A stretch of DNA of 64,000 nucleotides from Branchiostoma floridae (lineage: Eukaryota > Chordata > Leptocardii > Amphioxiformes > Branchiostomatidae), in assembly GCF_000003815.2 (NCBI RefSeq), contig NC_049984.1:27827673-27891672 (forward strand), written 5' to 3'. The notes beneath the pieces are model-generated. The model had not been told where the DNA came from, searched no databases, and saw only the letters and a list, made by a program, of their open reading frames with translations. This document shows, in pieces, positions 1-10,911 of this stretch; the stretch's first letter is position 1, and the number at the start of each line of letters is the position of its first letter. Position numbers and translations under genes: made by a program.

Positions 1-96
1 TTCGCCTAGTATCTTCTAATGACAAATACATATTCCTTTCCCGGCATATATTCCTTTCCCGGCATATTCCCCGTTAAAAATCGCGGATCGACCTCT

Positions 97-120
97 CCCC
101 CCCCCCCCCCCAAAAAAAAA
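97..120. repeat. C15/A9 homopolymer block
   Basis: Fifteen C followed by nine A lie just upstream of the first LINE piece. It is low-complexity sequence that may mark the junction of the truncated element, and such runs are prone to length error. Confidence 0.85.
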
Positions 121-730
121 CGCCAAGCTTCCCAGAGAGGCCGGTGAAGGAGGCTAGCGTTTGATAGTGTTTGGAGAGAAGGGCTCCGCTATAAATTGCT
201 TAGTACAGGTATAGGTGGCAAATTCTATGAGTTGATCAAAACTATGTATTCTAACCCTCAGACATGTGTCAAAACCTCCGAGGGTCTCACCCCATTATTC
301 AGTACATACAAAGGTGTAAGACAACGCTGCAACCTCAGCCCCACATTGTTTAACCTGTTTATAAATGACATTGTTAAAGAGTTAGATAATCCTGACTGTG
401 CACCTCCAACATCTGTTTGTCTCGTGCTTACTTTACGCGGATGACGTGGTTATATTCTCAGAGCCGTGACTGAAAAGGGACTACAAAGTGCTCTGGACAA
501 ACTCAACATGTTCTGCACAAATTGGAAATTACAGGTAAACCTGAAAAAGACAAAGGTTGTAATTTTCAACAAAACAGGACGCCTGTTCAAGGACGTCAGC
601 TTCTTCTTTGGATCAGAGATCATCGAAATCACAAGTTCTTATTGTCATTTAGGTTTGACACTCTCTCCTTCTGGCAGTTTTACTCCCACCAAAAAGCATT
701 TGTCCCAAAAAGCACGGAAAACTCTTTTTA
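121..730 (+). pseudogene. LINE reverse transcriptase, 5' piece
   Basis: Non-LTR retrotransposon reverse transcriptase, which copies element RNA at a nicked target. The palm motif A (AFDSVWREGL) is readable from about 160, then the block GVRQRCNLSPTLFNLFINDI (the usual QGC is QRC here), then the catalytic motif C (LLYADDVVIFS) near 425-455. Motif C is in a different frame from the upstream block, so there is a frameshift near 415. The thumb region follows to 730. The N-terminus and endonuclease are missing, so the copy is 5'-truncated. The ORF stops where a 1 kb element is inserted at 731 and resumes at 1766. The copy is dead. Confidence 0.85.
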
Positions 731-1765
731 CCTCCATGACATTCATGGAGGTAATATTTTACCCCGCGTTTGTCTGTGTGTCTGTGTGTCTGTGTGTAAA
801 CAAGATAACTCAAGAACGGCTGGGTGGATTGGTTTGATACTTGGTGTGTTGGTAGGGTGTGATGAAAGCTGGAAATGATTAGATTTTGGGCCCCCTAGCG
901 GCTCCCCTTGGTACTGCAGCGCAACTTCCGGTTTTACTATCTTGGTGTTCTGAACATGCTATGGTCACGATTTTTAAGTATTAGATAGCTCTTGTGCTCA
1001 GGAACATGTTTTGGGATAGCAGGGGCATTTTTGTCAAAAACTTCTGACGAGGATAACTCAAGAAGGGAACAACGGATTTTCATTATTTTTGGTATGTAGG
1101 TACCTTGGACAATGTTGTACAAGATGATATACTAATTATGCAAAATAGGAGCAAATTTGCATAATTAATGACAACATTCAATCATAGCAGTTTTTTCTAT
1201 GTATCTCTTGTCTTGGACGTGATATGGTGTTGACATTTGGGTGGTAGATAGCTTTTAGTGTCATGACAAAGTGGAGCAAATTTCAGCCCCCTAACATTTA
1301 ATTTAGGAACCGCAGGGGCGATTTTGTTAAGACATTCCAAAGAGGATAACTGCAGAAAGGATTGACGGATTGGCATCATATTAAGCATGCGGGTACCTTA
1401 GGCAAAGATGTTCATAATGATATACATGTTATGCAAATGAAGACTAAATTTGCATAATTAATGAGGAAATTGTATAATTCCATTGTTTTCAATAACTGGA
1501 CTTCAATAAATGTAACACATGTTAATTATGATAGGTGGAATATAAGCAAATACTAAATATGGTAATGAGGAACTTATTTGCATAATTTATGTAAAAATTG
1601 CAAAACCGCTTTATGATTAATAATGGGAATTTCATAATTGTGACATGAGTACGTTTGTCAATGATGAACAACACCATGCATAAATTATGTCAATGTCTTA
1701 GTCATTTGCATGAAATTTACAAAAGCTCTAAATTTTCATGGAGGTATGAGGTCGCCGAACTCTAG
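731..1765 (+). mobile_element. Non-autonomous element family 1, copy 1
   Basis: A 1035-bp non-coding insertion inside the LINE ORF. It begins CCTCCATGACATTCATGGAG, where ACCTCCATGA/TCATGGAGGT forms a hairpin, and ends in TTCATGGAGGTATGAGG followed by CGAACTCTAG. TTTA is present on both sides, either as a 4-bp target duplication or as part of one terminus. Removing the element plus one TTTA restores the LINE frame exactly. Inside are three related subrepeats (AGATAACTCAAGAA near 800, 1050 and 1342), each followed by an ATTTGCATAATTAATG-type block. The CTAG end recalls Helitrons, but the 5' end is not TC, so the class is open. A second copy lies at 22151-22926. Confidence 0.75.
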
Positions 1766-2884
1766 TTTAGTCTCAAACCTTTATTCCGTTCATCTCTGTC
1801 TCCGAAGGCCTTGTTAAAAATTTATGATGCATGTATCAAGTCCATTATGTTATACGGTTGTGAAATTTGGGGCAAGGATTATCTCAATGATAACTGTCCC
1901 ATTGAAATAATCCAGAATAGATTCTGTAAAAATATTCTTGGAGTACAAAGAAGTTCTAGCAACTTGGCGTGTAGAGCGGAACTTGGTATATACCCAGTTG
2001 ATCTAGATGTTTCAGTCCGTATAGTCAAATATTGGCTACGACTCAGACAATTGAACATTTCTTCACATCCGTTACAAGTAGATGCACTTCTGTCACAACA
2101 ATTTATACCAGAGAACAGCCGCAGGAAAAATTGGATACATCATGTAAAGGAAGTACTTAATAACAGCGGCTATTCATACTTCTGGAATACCGACATCATA
2201 GACAGCGGTTATTCATGTAGATTGTTAAGGAGAAGGTTGAATGACATGTATACTCAAACTTTCTTTCACAAGTTATCTGTAAACGAAGGAAAACTTAGAT
2301 TTTACAAAAACTTTAAAACAGCATACGACATGGAAAACTACTTGTACCATAATAATTTTGATTACCACTCAGCAATATGTAAGTTACGAATTAGTTCGCA
2401 CCCGTTAGAAATAGAGAAAGGAAGATACAAAAAGCTACCTGTTCAAGAAAGAATTTGTAAGCAGTGCACAACGAATGCAGTGGAAAATGAAACACATTTT
2501 ATTTGTGAATGCCCCCAATTCGATACCGAAAGAAGACTATTTGAAAGAGTGACCGAAATCTCACCAACATTTTCATTGTTAAAAACGCCACAAAAGATTC
2601 TCTTCCTACTAAAATCATCGAATCAATATATCATAGAATACATGGGGCATTTCATTTTCAACTGTCTTCAAAGAAGAAGTCAAACCCCGTAATAGCTACG
2701 TAGACTTTTATTAGTACCCTATTCTGTATCATATGTACGTTCATCCACTTAATATTTGTATGCTAGAATTTAGTTTATCTACATGTACTTAGACCACATT
2801 CATTCATTTCATGTATTTAGTCTTTCTTCCCTTGGAATTAGCCCAATGGGCATGAATTTGCAATAAAACATTCAATTATATTGT
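1766..2884 (+). pseudogene. LINE reverse transcriptase, 3' piece and tail
   Basis: Continuation of the LINE broken at 731. The frame runs to a TAA at 2690-2692. After the thumb/connection region (KIYDACIKSIMLYGCEIWG) there is a C-terminal zinc-knuckle-like motif, ICKQC then ETHFICECPQF, as in many CR1/L2/RTE-type ORF2 ends. The 3' part contains GCCCAATGGGCATG and an AATAAA signal at about 2862, with no long poly(A). A same-family fragment lies on the minus strand near 16520-16857; the shared block is recognisable as YHVQDILHSSGNSFLW here versus HHVKEVLNNSGYSYFW. Confidence 0.85.
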
Positions 2885-4373
2885 GCGTATTTGATCCTAT
2901 GTACAACCTTCCTTGCCGCTTAGATTCATACTGAAAGCAATTTTTTTGCCAAAGTTTGTCTTCATTCGTGCGCTCGCATCAGCTTTGGTGTTTCTAGGGA
3001 TGGCATCCATATAATCGAATTAACATCGCCTTAGTGTATCGAGTTTTTTTCAAGAGCGGTACTTCGAAAAACCCCCAAGTAACCCTCTGTGCGCTGGACA
3101 CGTCATCATCCAGCCGCCACCGAATACCCTCCCCAGACGAAATATACACAAGCGCCGACATAAAATAGTACAGCCAAAATGGAACGTGCGATTGAAATGC
3201 GGGTTCATTTGATGCTTTTGTTTGCTCTAGACTATTATTTTTTTGGGGGTAATTTTTGACGAGTAAACTGAATGTAAGTCTTTCATTTAAATCTCAGGAG
3301 CTTTCCAGATGTTTACGCGCACTGATACAAGAGAAGTGTTTCTGTACTGTGTGGAATCTACTCAGTGCAGGGCGGCCATTATGAGGTGAGGTTGGATATT
3401 TGTTTCACCAAATTTTGTCTTCTTATTTTACTTCATTGTGCCTCTGAAATCTTCCTTGTCATCTTACAGTATAGCTGTTTCGGTGGTTAGTTAGTACATT
3501 GCAATTTGGAACTGAAAAAAAAAATTACCGGTGAGGAAAACTGTTTTTGGTGTGGGTAATGGCGGCCTTTTGTGGGGGAAATTTCTGGCGTTGAAAACTC
3601 AGGGAAATGATAAAGTTTGTCTGAAATCCTCGACGATACCGGCGTATTTTAAACTCACAACTTCGATTTTTTTACCCAGAGGTTGTGGACGATGTTGTAG
3701 TGATGTTTAGGGGTATCAGGACAACTCGGCACCTGGGACGACTCGGCACTTTAATAGCAAAATGGGAAAACTTGGCACCAAGAATATGACATAAAATTGT
3801 GAAGGTTTGTGAGAAATGCAACATGTTTAACTGCAAAACATTTCCCTCACTGCATGTTTAGGTGTGTGAAGGTCCGTTTCTGTTACCGTGTCCTGTAGCT
3901 ACAGAACAAAGGACCGGGATGGCGTGGTCAGGTCATACGGGTTCTTTGTATTCACTGGGTTATGTAAACCGTCTTGATTAGTGAAAGTTTCTGACGTGGC
4001 ATTTTAATTTAAAACGGTTAAAGTGCTACCCAATTTGTAATGTCCTCAGCTTGATTTGGAGATGCACTGTGCGTTAATTAAACTTGATGTTGTAATGGGA
4101 ACTACGCTAGTCTGTACTCTGTAGAACTAAAACGGGTAGAGTGAGGGTTTGTATGATGTATGTGCATATATCATGCTCAGTCACAATTGTTACAGAGAAA
4201 ATGAGTATAGCGTTTTAAGCTTATTCATAGTTTCTAATTGTACAATCTCGTCTGCTGATGTTGTGCAATAATATGAACATTTCTGTCCCACAGGTCAACC
4301 CAGAGGTCTGGTGATCTTTGAAGTGTTCAACTGCAAGTGTGGAATCATCTTATACCTACAGCAGGATGCTGAG
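2885..4373. other. Non-coding stretch with a diverged long-repeat head
   Basis: I see no gene. Around 3080-3170 there is a diverged copy of the head of the long repeat found at 25024 and 55111 (shared CACCGAATACCCTC and ACACAAG.GCCG.CA.AAAATAG). Around 3719-3775 there is a short degenerate tandem of ACGACTCGGCAC-type words. The rest is A+T-rich and unassigned. Confidence 0.4.
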
Positions 4374-4807
4374 TAGGGGTGGGTACCGGTACAGAAAATT
4401 CAGGTCCAGGTCCGGTTCAGGTCCAGAGTATCAGGTCCAGGTCCGGACCTGAACCTGGACCTGATTCAGTATGGCTCATACCAATGGTCCATTTCACTAC
4501 AAAGAAATCTGTTTGGTGGAGTATTAGACTTACACTCAGCGTTTTAAAACCCTACAACGCTACCTGCACCTGTACGATTGGCTTTAAAACTTGGTAGAAA
4601 TTACTATAAACTCTACTCTACTTCACTCTTGTTATTTTCTTCCACCTGCAAGCGCCAAAACGTGTGAATGCCTGTTAAAATAATCTGTTAATGTTCTAAT
4701 CGGTCCAACATCCGGTCCACCTATTTTTTTCAGGTCCGGTTTTTCTGGACCGGTCCAATAAGAAAAACCGGTTTTGTACCGGTACGCTGTACCGATACCC
4801 AGCCCTA
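4374..4807. mobile_element. hAT-type MITE A with 8-bp target duplication
   Basis: A 434-bp element. The left end TAGGGGTGGGTACCGGTACAG matches the reverse complement of the right end (TAGGGCTGGGTATCGGTACAG) at 19 of 21 positions. It is flanked by a perfect 8-bp direct repeat ATGCTGAG (4366-4373 and 4808-4815), which is the hallmark of hAT transposition. The interior is dense in GGTCCAGGTCCGG-type palindromic words near both ends, a plausible transposase-binding array. It has no coding capacity, so an autonomous hAT must have moved it. Confidence 0.93.
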
Positions 4808-4927
4808 ATGCTGAGACAAAACAACCAGCCCCTTGATGGGAACAACAGTAGCTGTTGCAATGTTATCTTTTATGCGTCTAACTCCAAACATAAACAGGTG
4901 ACAGAGCAAAACTATTGGCAATGGCAG

Positions 4928-5068
4928 GACATCCAGCTTACTCGGGTTCTGTTAGTCAGGTCTTAAGTATTACAGCTGTCAAGCCTCTTGGAAACCCAGA
5001 CTTCGGGGACTGTACCTCTGGTACAGTGGGGGCTTGTTCAGCTAAGTTAGATGGGTGTGCTGGATGTC
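4928..5068. repeat. Structured repeat R, copy 1
   Basis: A 141-bp unit closed by a perfect 10-bp inverted repeat GACATCCAGC/GCTGGATGTC. It contains a perfect inner hairpin ACTGTACC-TCT-GGTACAGT (5009-5027). Other copies are at 26345, 30371 and 56151. The paired positions co-vary between copies, which is what a folded RNA or a selected terminal hairpin would show. The sequence right of the unit (CACAAATAA...CTTTTGCTCTTGTTC) is shared with the 30371 copy, so the mobile unit is probably longer on that side. Confidence 0.8.
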
Positions 5069-6000
5069 AAGGCCACAAATAAGATTTCATTCCTTTTGCT
5101 CTTGTTCAAGATGGTACTTTCCCTCAGCCCGCCTGGAGACGATGACAAACTCGGAATGTCCGTTCATTAAGCTCTGCCTCCATGGCTGTTTATGAAAAGT
5201 TCTGTAGGTCAGACGGCATCGTTTTTCAAATGATACTGGGACTGAGAGATGTGGCTAGCAGTGAGGTTTTCTCCGCCTGTACCTGTTGTACCAGCTGGTC
5301 CCAAATCTTGAGTCTCAGTGTGGGGTGTGTCATGATCATCTTAGCACATGTATCAAACTTTAACTTGGCAAGGTTTTCAGCTATGCCAGCAACATCTTGG
5401 TTACTCTATTCGATTTTTTTTACCATCATTGATAGCCTGTGACTCTAGAGTCAGATGATCAACATTGACGCAAATGTATAATGACACGTGTGGGAAACAA
5501 CGAGACTGCCATCTATATGTAGCTGGCCAGTAAAGGCCTTAAAGGCCACTCGATGTATGTAGAACTTGCGCAGTTTGAAGTCTGGTCAGTTCATGTAACC
5601 GACGGGGACAGAGTATCAAAACCGCATGCCCATTTATCATGTAACTCTCAAAACGAGCCGCCCCTGTCAACTTTTCAAGACAGTCTTTCTCAGAAGCCTC
5701 AAGTCTCAAGAGTACTGCTCAGCAGATAAATGCGTCTGCGTCATGAATTTTGGAGGAACCCATATGGGAGGATGAAATATTTATAGAGAGCACGAGCAGT
5801 GTTCAGAGACTGACAGGCGTGTTATGTGGTCTGTAATGACCAAATATTCTCGAGTGGGGTGGAAGTCTTGATACTGACTGGTGGTGCCCTTGTCGTGTGG
5901 TTCGCTAATTTCCTAAGGCCACAAAGCTAGCAGGTCTGGACATTTGGTAGAGATCTAATTAACATGCAATTTTGAAAAGTATATTTTTGAATGTTTGTAG
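5069..6000. other. Non-coding stretch
   Basis: No recognisable protein motif, no splice-flanked exon and no strong repeat apart from the continuation of the structured repeat's right flank to about 5110. An 86-codon open frame at 5182-5442 has no domain signature and I do not call it a gene. Confidence 0.4.
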
Positions 6001-6094
6001 CATTGTATTATGACTTTTTTTCTTTTCCTATTAAAAAATCATTGTAAAATAACATTGTTATACAAGAATGAAATTTTGTTAAAGTTGGGCACCA

Positions 6095-7599
6095 TTATTT
6101 CAAGCAACATACGTGGTACAACAGCATGTTTTGTTTGTTGGCCTCGTCTTCCTCTATTTTTGCAATGTCTTGTTGTCTTTTGTTTGTCATGGTTTGAAAT
6201 ACCCACTCGAACTTGTCTCTCAGTTTTTCGTATGCCGCGAACCTGACTTGTTCCAGATACGACAAGAATGTTTTGACGAGAGTGGCCGGAACCCCCTCTG
6301 AGTCTGAGATGAAGCACTTTGGTTCCGTGAATCCTGGAACGTTTGAACAGTTGCAGACGCTGAGGAGCTCGTGAACGGCCTCCCATGTCATTTTCGGTGT
6401 TTGTTGACCCGAGGTCGGTTTTAATAAGCATTCTATATCATACATTGGCCTGTATGGATAGTAACAATCTTTATCAGGATTCCTTCGTCTTGTAACGTTT
6501 TGAAGATGGTACGCGTCACCTTGAACGCCCCGCCTGGTTACACGTATTTTGTAGTTCCGGTGCATGTTCCCTCGTGCCTGTTTAGATGCCCGTGATGTGT
6601 GAACTTCTGACCACAGGACCAGGAATTTGCGTATGGTTTAAAGTCTGTGACGTAGCTTAAGTTCTTTATAGTGGCGGTCAGATCGGGTGTAGGTGCTCTG
6701 GCCGACGTAACCCTTGCCGCGGTATGGTCAGTCGTGGAAAGCTGGCTGTCTCTGGCCATAGGCCGAGCGGCTAACTAGCTATGCACAGAGAGGACACAAT
6801 GAGGACTGAACACGTTGGCTCATGCTTCAGAACTGACCACGGAGGGTCGGTCTCGTTTATTCGCGTAAGGGGGTCTATAATACAGACCAGATGGACCAGG
6901 ACACCACATGGGGTGGGACATGGTCCTATCACAAATTTAGTTACATGGATTCTCCGGGTATTGCCAAGGGGCGCCTGATCAGTTCTGCAAATGTAATTTG
7001 ATCCTCATCGTTCTTCGTGTAGGCGGTACACGTGTACATTGACGCCAAAGAGTTCTTCCATATTCAAGTTCATTCAGCGTTACCCCTTTGCACTCATCCC
7101 GTGTCTTCCTGACATGCCATATGTACCTCTCGAGCAGGGATTTGGCGGTCTTATCCAGGCTTAGTTTTTCCTCTCCTTTGTGCAGGGCGAGACAACGAAA
7201 GAAGCACAAGTTGTCCGTATAGGTGCCGTGAGGTCCGGTTAGCAGGGAGACGATGGCTTTGTTGTTGATGATATAGTCTGGCAGAAAGTCTGAAGCTCTT
7301 ATCTGGTGTTCTATTAACTTTCTGACGTAGAATGTGGCTTTTGTAACCTTGCAGACTACAAAATTAGAGTTGGATCTCTGCTGTTTTGTGTGTTCCAGAA
7401 TATCGCCCATCTCCAACGTATTCAAAAAGCGTTCGATCCTGTTTTCGTTTTCCACTAACTTTGGCTTCTCTAAAAAATTGTGATTGTTCCTGCTTGAGTA
7501 GAAATATCTCAATTCTCCCGTTTTCAAATTCATGGCCATCAAGGCACCCATCCAGTTGAAACCAGTAGAAGGTTCACATCCCGGGATGCCCGGTCGCAC
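6095..7599 (-). pseudogene. Family B DNA polymerase N-terminal/exonuclease fragment
   Basis: Decayed N-terminal half of a protein-primed-type family B DNA polymerase, as carried by Polinton/Maverick elements and related virus-like elements. Read 5' to 3' on the minus strand: a block with NLCFFRCLALHKG (about 7160-7200); a finger-like segment ending HGHLNRHEGTC (about 6560-6600) in which one expected Cys is Ser; and the Exo I motif YDIECLL with downstream CSNVPGFTEPKCFI (about 6320-6450). The pieces lie in at least three frames, with breaks near 7060, 6560 and 6460. The polymerase palm motifs are absent here. A 115-bp piece of the same region recurs at 18146-18262. The Polinton versus other assignment is inference. 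Confidence 0.65.
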
Positions 7600-7694
7600 A
7601 TCTGTTAGAACAAATGATTTGGAATAAATGATGGATGGATTAACCTTTGAAATCCTTTCCAGTGAAAATTCACAAGACTACTTACAGACTACAA

Positions 7695-8190
7695 TCATGA
7701 TAAATGCAACGGCTGGGAGGGTTTAGGGGACAGGGATCCGAAAGTGAGATTGGTAAACGCGTCTGCAGATAGTTGCATATGTGGTGCATTCCACGGCAAA
7801 CCAGGGGAAACCTGTTTTAGTTGCCTGAAGTTAATGTCATACTGATTCCTGCGAGCCCCCCTCTCTGCCATGGACTGGATTAGGTACCTGTATGATATCA
7901 ACTGGGGACTGCGCGATATGTGCTTCTGGGTGTATATGTAGTGGTATATAGAGAAAGCGGTGGGCCACTGTGTCAAGGTTAGGGACTTCTTATTCTCCTC
8001 GATCTTGTTTGCCAGCGTTAGGGTTGGCAATTCCAGCTTGCTGGTCTAAGTTAACTGTGTACCGCACAGTAGGGCGGGAGTCGGAAATTTTCTCTTTTAT
8101 AGCTTCCGGGACATATGGCGGCAACGGGTGTTTATCATTTTTCGCCTGGAGGCCTTGTCGCTCACTCTGTTGGTTTTCACTGCCATCCAT
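7695..8190 (-). pseudogene. Gag-like ORF fragment (retroelement or recombinase element)
   Basis: Two overlapping frames with a break near 8010. The downstream frame has the pattern LTLTQWPTAFSIYHYIY, then LISYRYLIQ, then YDINFRQLKQVSPGLPW. This W-AF-Y / Y-D-FR / PW spacing is familiar from an uncharacterised gag-like protein in retroelements of cnidarians and lancelets. The upstream frame (residues PPYVPEAIKEKI) would be its N-terminal side. It is near the polymerase debris on the same strand, but I see nothing that shows they formed one element. The family link is from memory. Confidence 0.4.
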
Positions 8191-8407
8191 TCTGTTGAAA
8201 CATACAACAATGCGGTAAATATGTTTACTTTCTTTGTAAGTTTATAGGCTACGATAGCCATGTTTGAATAGAAACGTGAAGGAGTGATGCCAATTCGTCT
8301 GATGAAGAACACGCAAGAAAATTAAAACATGGAGTAAAAAAAAGGGAAAAATACATTTTCTCATAGTACGTCATTTATGTTACATTAACTAAAGTCTGTT
8401 TCATAGA

Positions 8408-8632
8408 TCATCTTGTAGAAATTAAACGCGCCTGGTAAGTATTCTCGTCCTCATCATAGCGCAGCATGACAGCCAGCCGTCCTTCCACACTGTTTTGGTT
8501 TTCTGATAAGTTGGTGACTTCATAACCTGATCTTTGAAGGAGCCCTAAGCAGTTTTTGCCTGTTTTAAGTGGAAATATTTTGGATAACGTAATCTGTGTG
8601 AAATTGACATCTGCTGCATTATATTTGCACAT
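8408..8632 (-). CDS. Hypothetical ORF spanning the left inverted arm
   Basis: A 74-codon ATG-to-stop frame beginning MCKYNAADVNFTQITLSKIF. Its first about 33 codons lie in the 131-bp arm that recurs inverted at 10406-10536, where the same reading frame is kept with two substitutions and then ends at TGA. I recognise no family. The second half (VEGRLAVMLRYDEDENTYQA) is acidic. It could be an exon of a mobile-element protein or chance. Confidence 0.25.
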   Translation of the reverse strand: MCKYNAADVNFTQITLSKIFPLKTGKNCLGLLQRSGYEVTNLSENQNSVEGRLAVMLRYDEDENTYQARLISTR

Positions 8633-8667
8633 TTACATCGTTATTTCATACTTTGAGTGGTTAAAAA
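8537..8667. repeat. Left arm of a 131-bp inverted repeat
   Basis: Matches the reverse complement of 10406-10536 at 129 of 131 positions without gaps (differences near 8594 and 8613). It begins AAGGAGCCCTAAGCAG and ends GAGTGGTTAAAAA. The arms are 1.74 kb apart and enclose the CR1-like LINE. Confidence 0.93.
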
Positions 8668-9189
8668 CGGCGCAAAAACAATCCCAAAAATTAGGCCCTT
8701 ATCCAGCCAGTAACCCGATGTTAGTGGGTTCGTCAAGAGCAAACGACATTAAGGTAGCAGAACACAGTTTTCGGCCTATGGGGATTTCTATAGTTAATGG
8801 CCTCAAGGTGACTAGCTTCGACGCAATGAAAAATATAGTAGGGTGCACTTTTGGAATACCAAAATCGGATATGTTTGAGTTGAAGGTACAAGCCACAATA
8901 TATTGAAAAACAAAAAAATACTGTCGGCGTATCGTCTTCTCACGCCCTCTTTGAAATGCCCCTCTGCGGAGGTCACAGAACTGCAGCCGGCTCACGCTAG
9001 AAAGGCAGTTGCGTAATGGAGCGCATTTATACACAAAATAGAAAACTTTCACAATCCAAACCATGCAGTCTCAGAGTCGACACCTTCCGTGACCACGTAG
9101 CACAGGTTATATCTGGCTGCCCCTCAAATAAGGCTTTTTACCTCTCCTTCAACAAGTTTATCCGTACTACTTTATGTACCCGCGTCATA

Positions 9190-10362
9190 CTCCCCGGGGT
9201 TCGCCCACTAATACTGTGTTCTGCTACCTTAACACTGAATTAGACATCACTTTAGCTGGCACTACTCTTGACCAAGTTGATAAATTCAAGTATCTTGGAG
9301 TCATTATCGACAACATGTTAAAGTGGCATGATCATTGTGATCATCTTAACAAGAAGCTTGCTCAAACAATCGGAATAATGAAGTACCTTAAACACTACCT
9401 GGATAGAGAGGCGCTGCTCACAATTTACAAAGCCCTATTTCTTACACACATACAGTATTGCAGCACTGTCTGGGATCAAGGGGGTAAAGGAAGTCTGGAT
9501 AAATTACAGAAACTCCAAACTAGAGCTGGCCGCGTGATCCTGGGGTACGATCGTTATACTTCTACACCAAACGTCGTACGTACTCTCGGATGGGTCCAAA
9601 TAGCCGATGTACATAAAAGAAGTAAGGCAACGCTCGTTTTTAAGGCACTTAACGGCATGACCCCTCCCCACCTTACTGCATTGTTCTCCCAACTCTCAGA
9701 AATACACACACATAATACCCGTCTCAGATCACAAGGTGGACTCCTGCTGCCTAAAGCTAAATCTGAATATAGAAAGAAAGCTTTTTCACATGCAGGTGCG
9801 GTGCTCTGGAACTCCCTCTCGTCCCAATTAAGATCTTCGAGGACACTGTCACAGTTTAAACGATTGTATGGCCAGGACTAAAGGATTCTGATTGTATATA
9901 TTTTAACTTTAGTACCTGTCATATCACAGTGGATCCTTTTGTTTGCTTTCTGTATTATGTTTTGACGCTAAGACTGACATTTATGTTCTTTTGACTGTTA
10001 TTTTTCATTTTCAAATCAACTTTGTAACAAACACTGCCCGACCAGCGACACATTGATATGCAAATTCCACTTTTCATTCCACTTTTCATTACTTTTGATT
10101 GATTTTAAGTTGATCCACTGCCTGAACGTGTTATCATTGTTATTATTATTACCATTATTATATTAAGTTATCTTGAGTTGTATTGTAAATAGTTGACAGC
10201 TGACGATTACTTATGTAAGTTTGACCTTTGATTTCAATTTTGACTCAGTTATTGTGATTTTGTGTTATTTTATGTTGGGGTCTCCCGGCCCCCCAGGAGG
10301 TATTGAAAAACGCCAGTAGGCGATGTATTTTCCTGGATAAATAAATAAACTGAAACTGAAAC
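9190..10362 (+). mobile_element. 5'-truncated CR1-like LINE
   Basis: Intact C-terminal part of a LINE ORF2: 235 codons open to a stop at 9879-9881, covering the thumb and the C-terminal domain (KYLGVIIDNMLKW, THIQYCSTVWDQG, KLQKLQTRAGRVILGY, then the terminal AVLWNSLSSQLRSS). The 5' side lacks the RT palm, so the copy is 5'-truncated near 9200. The 3' UTR ends GGATAAATAAATAAAC then TGAAACTGAAAC, a short repeat end typical of CR1-like elements in place of poly(A). It lies between the two inverted arms at 8537 and 10406. Confidence 0.85.
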
Positions 10363-10405
10363 CGTTTTCCGTCGACAATGTTCGGCAAGTTCCGGGCGCG
10401 TGACA

Positions 10406-10536
10406 TTTTTAACCACTCAAAGTATGAAATAACGATGTAAATGTGCAAATATAATGCAGTAGATGTCAATTTCACAAAGATTACGTTATCCAAAATATTT
10501 CCACTTAAAACAGGCAAAAACTGCTTAGGGCTCCTT
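10406..10536. repeat. Right arm of the 131-bp inverted repeat
   Basis: Reverse-complement partner of 8537-8667, with two differences. The shared frame (from ATG at 10441) continues for 33 codons and stops immediately beyond the arm. The unrelated sequence after 10536 shows that the duplication copied only part of the left-hand ORF. Confidence 0.93.
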
Positions 10537-10911
10537 TGAGGACTGGGAAAATTTGCATTCTGAAGTATTTTATGAACTTGACCATGTTATCATGCCACTT
10601 TGTACGAGTGCTGCAAAGTGATTTAATCTTCATTTGCCTCATGGCTTTTGGTGTCAGACACCCACAGCTGGATCCGTGTCGTGTCTCACATGTTTTTCCA
10701 GTTCCTTTTCTCGGATGCATTTGTTGAATGTTTTGTTATAAAGTCTCTACGGTACAACCATCAGTTTTGGCAGCATCCAAATGGGTGCTGAATTACAAAC
10801 TGAAATATACATTTAAAAACCTTAACATATTAAAGTAGGAAATAAAATTGATAATTAACTTTCTAAGTTATAAGTTAACTTCTTACGCTCTAGAGTCCTA
10901 ATCATTATCAC

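Noticed and set aside
97..120. C-run and A-run as a LINE poly(A) tail
   Set aside because: The A-run is on the 5' side of the LINE ORF and only nine long, so it cannot be its tail.
1764..1770. CTAG|T end of element family 1 as proof of a Helitron
   Set aside because: The 5' end is not TC, a TTTA word is present on both sides, and no Rep/helicase relative is in the window. Kept as an open question only.
4379..4597. 72-codon ORF starting MGTGTENSGPGPVQVQ
   Set aside because: Lies wholly inside the hAT MITE's palindromic end array; not a gene.
6010..6301. Plus-strand ORFs over the polymerase fragment
   Set aside because: Antisense to the minus-strand polymerase frames, with no domain of their own.
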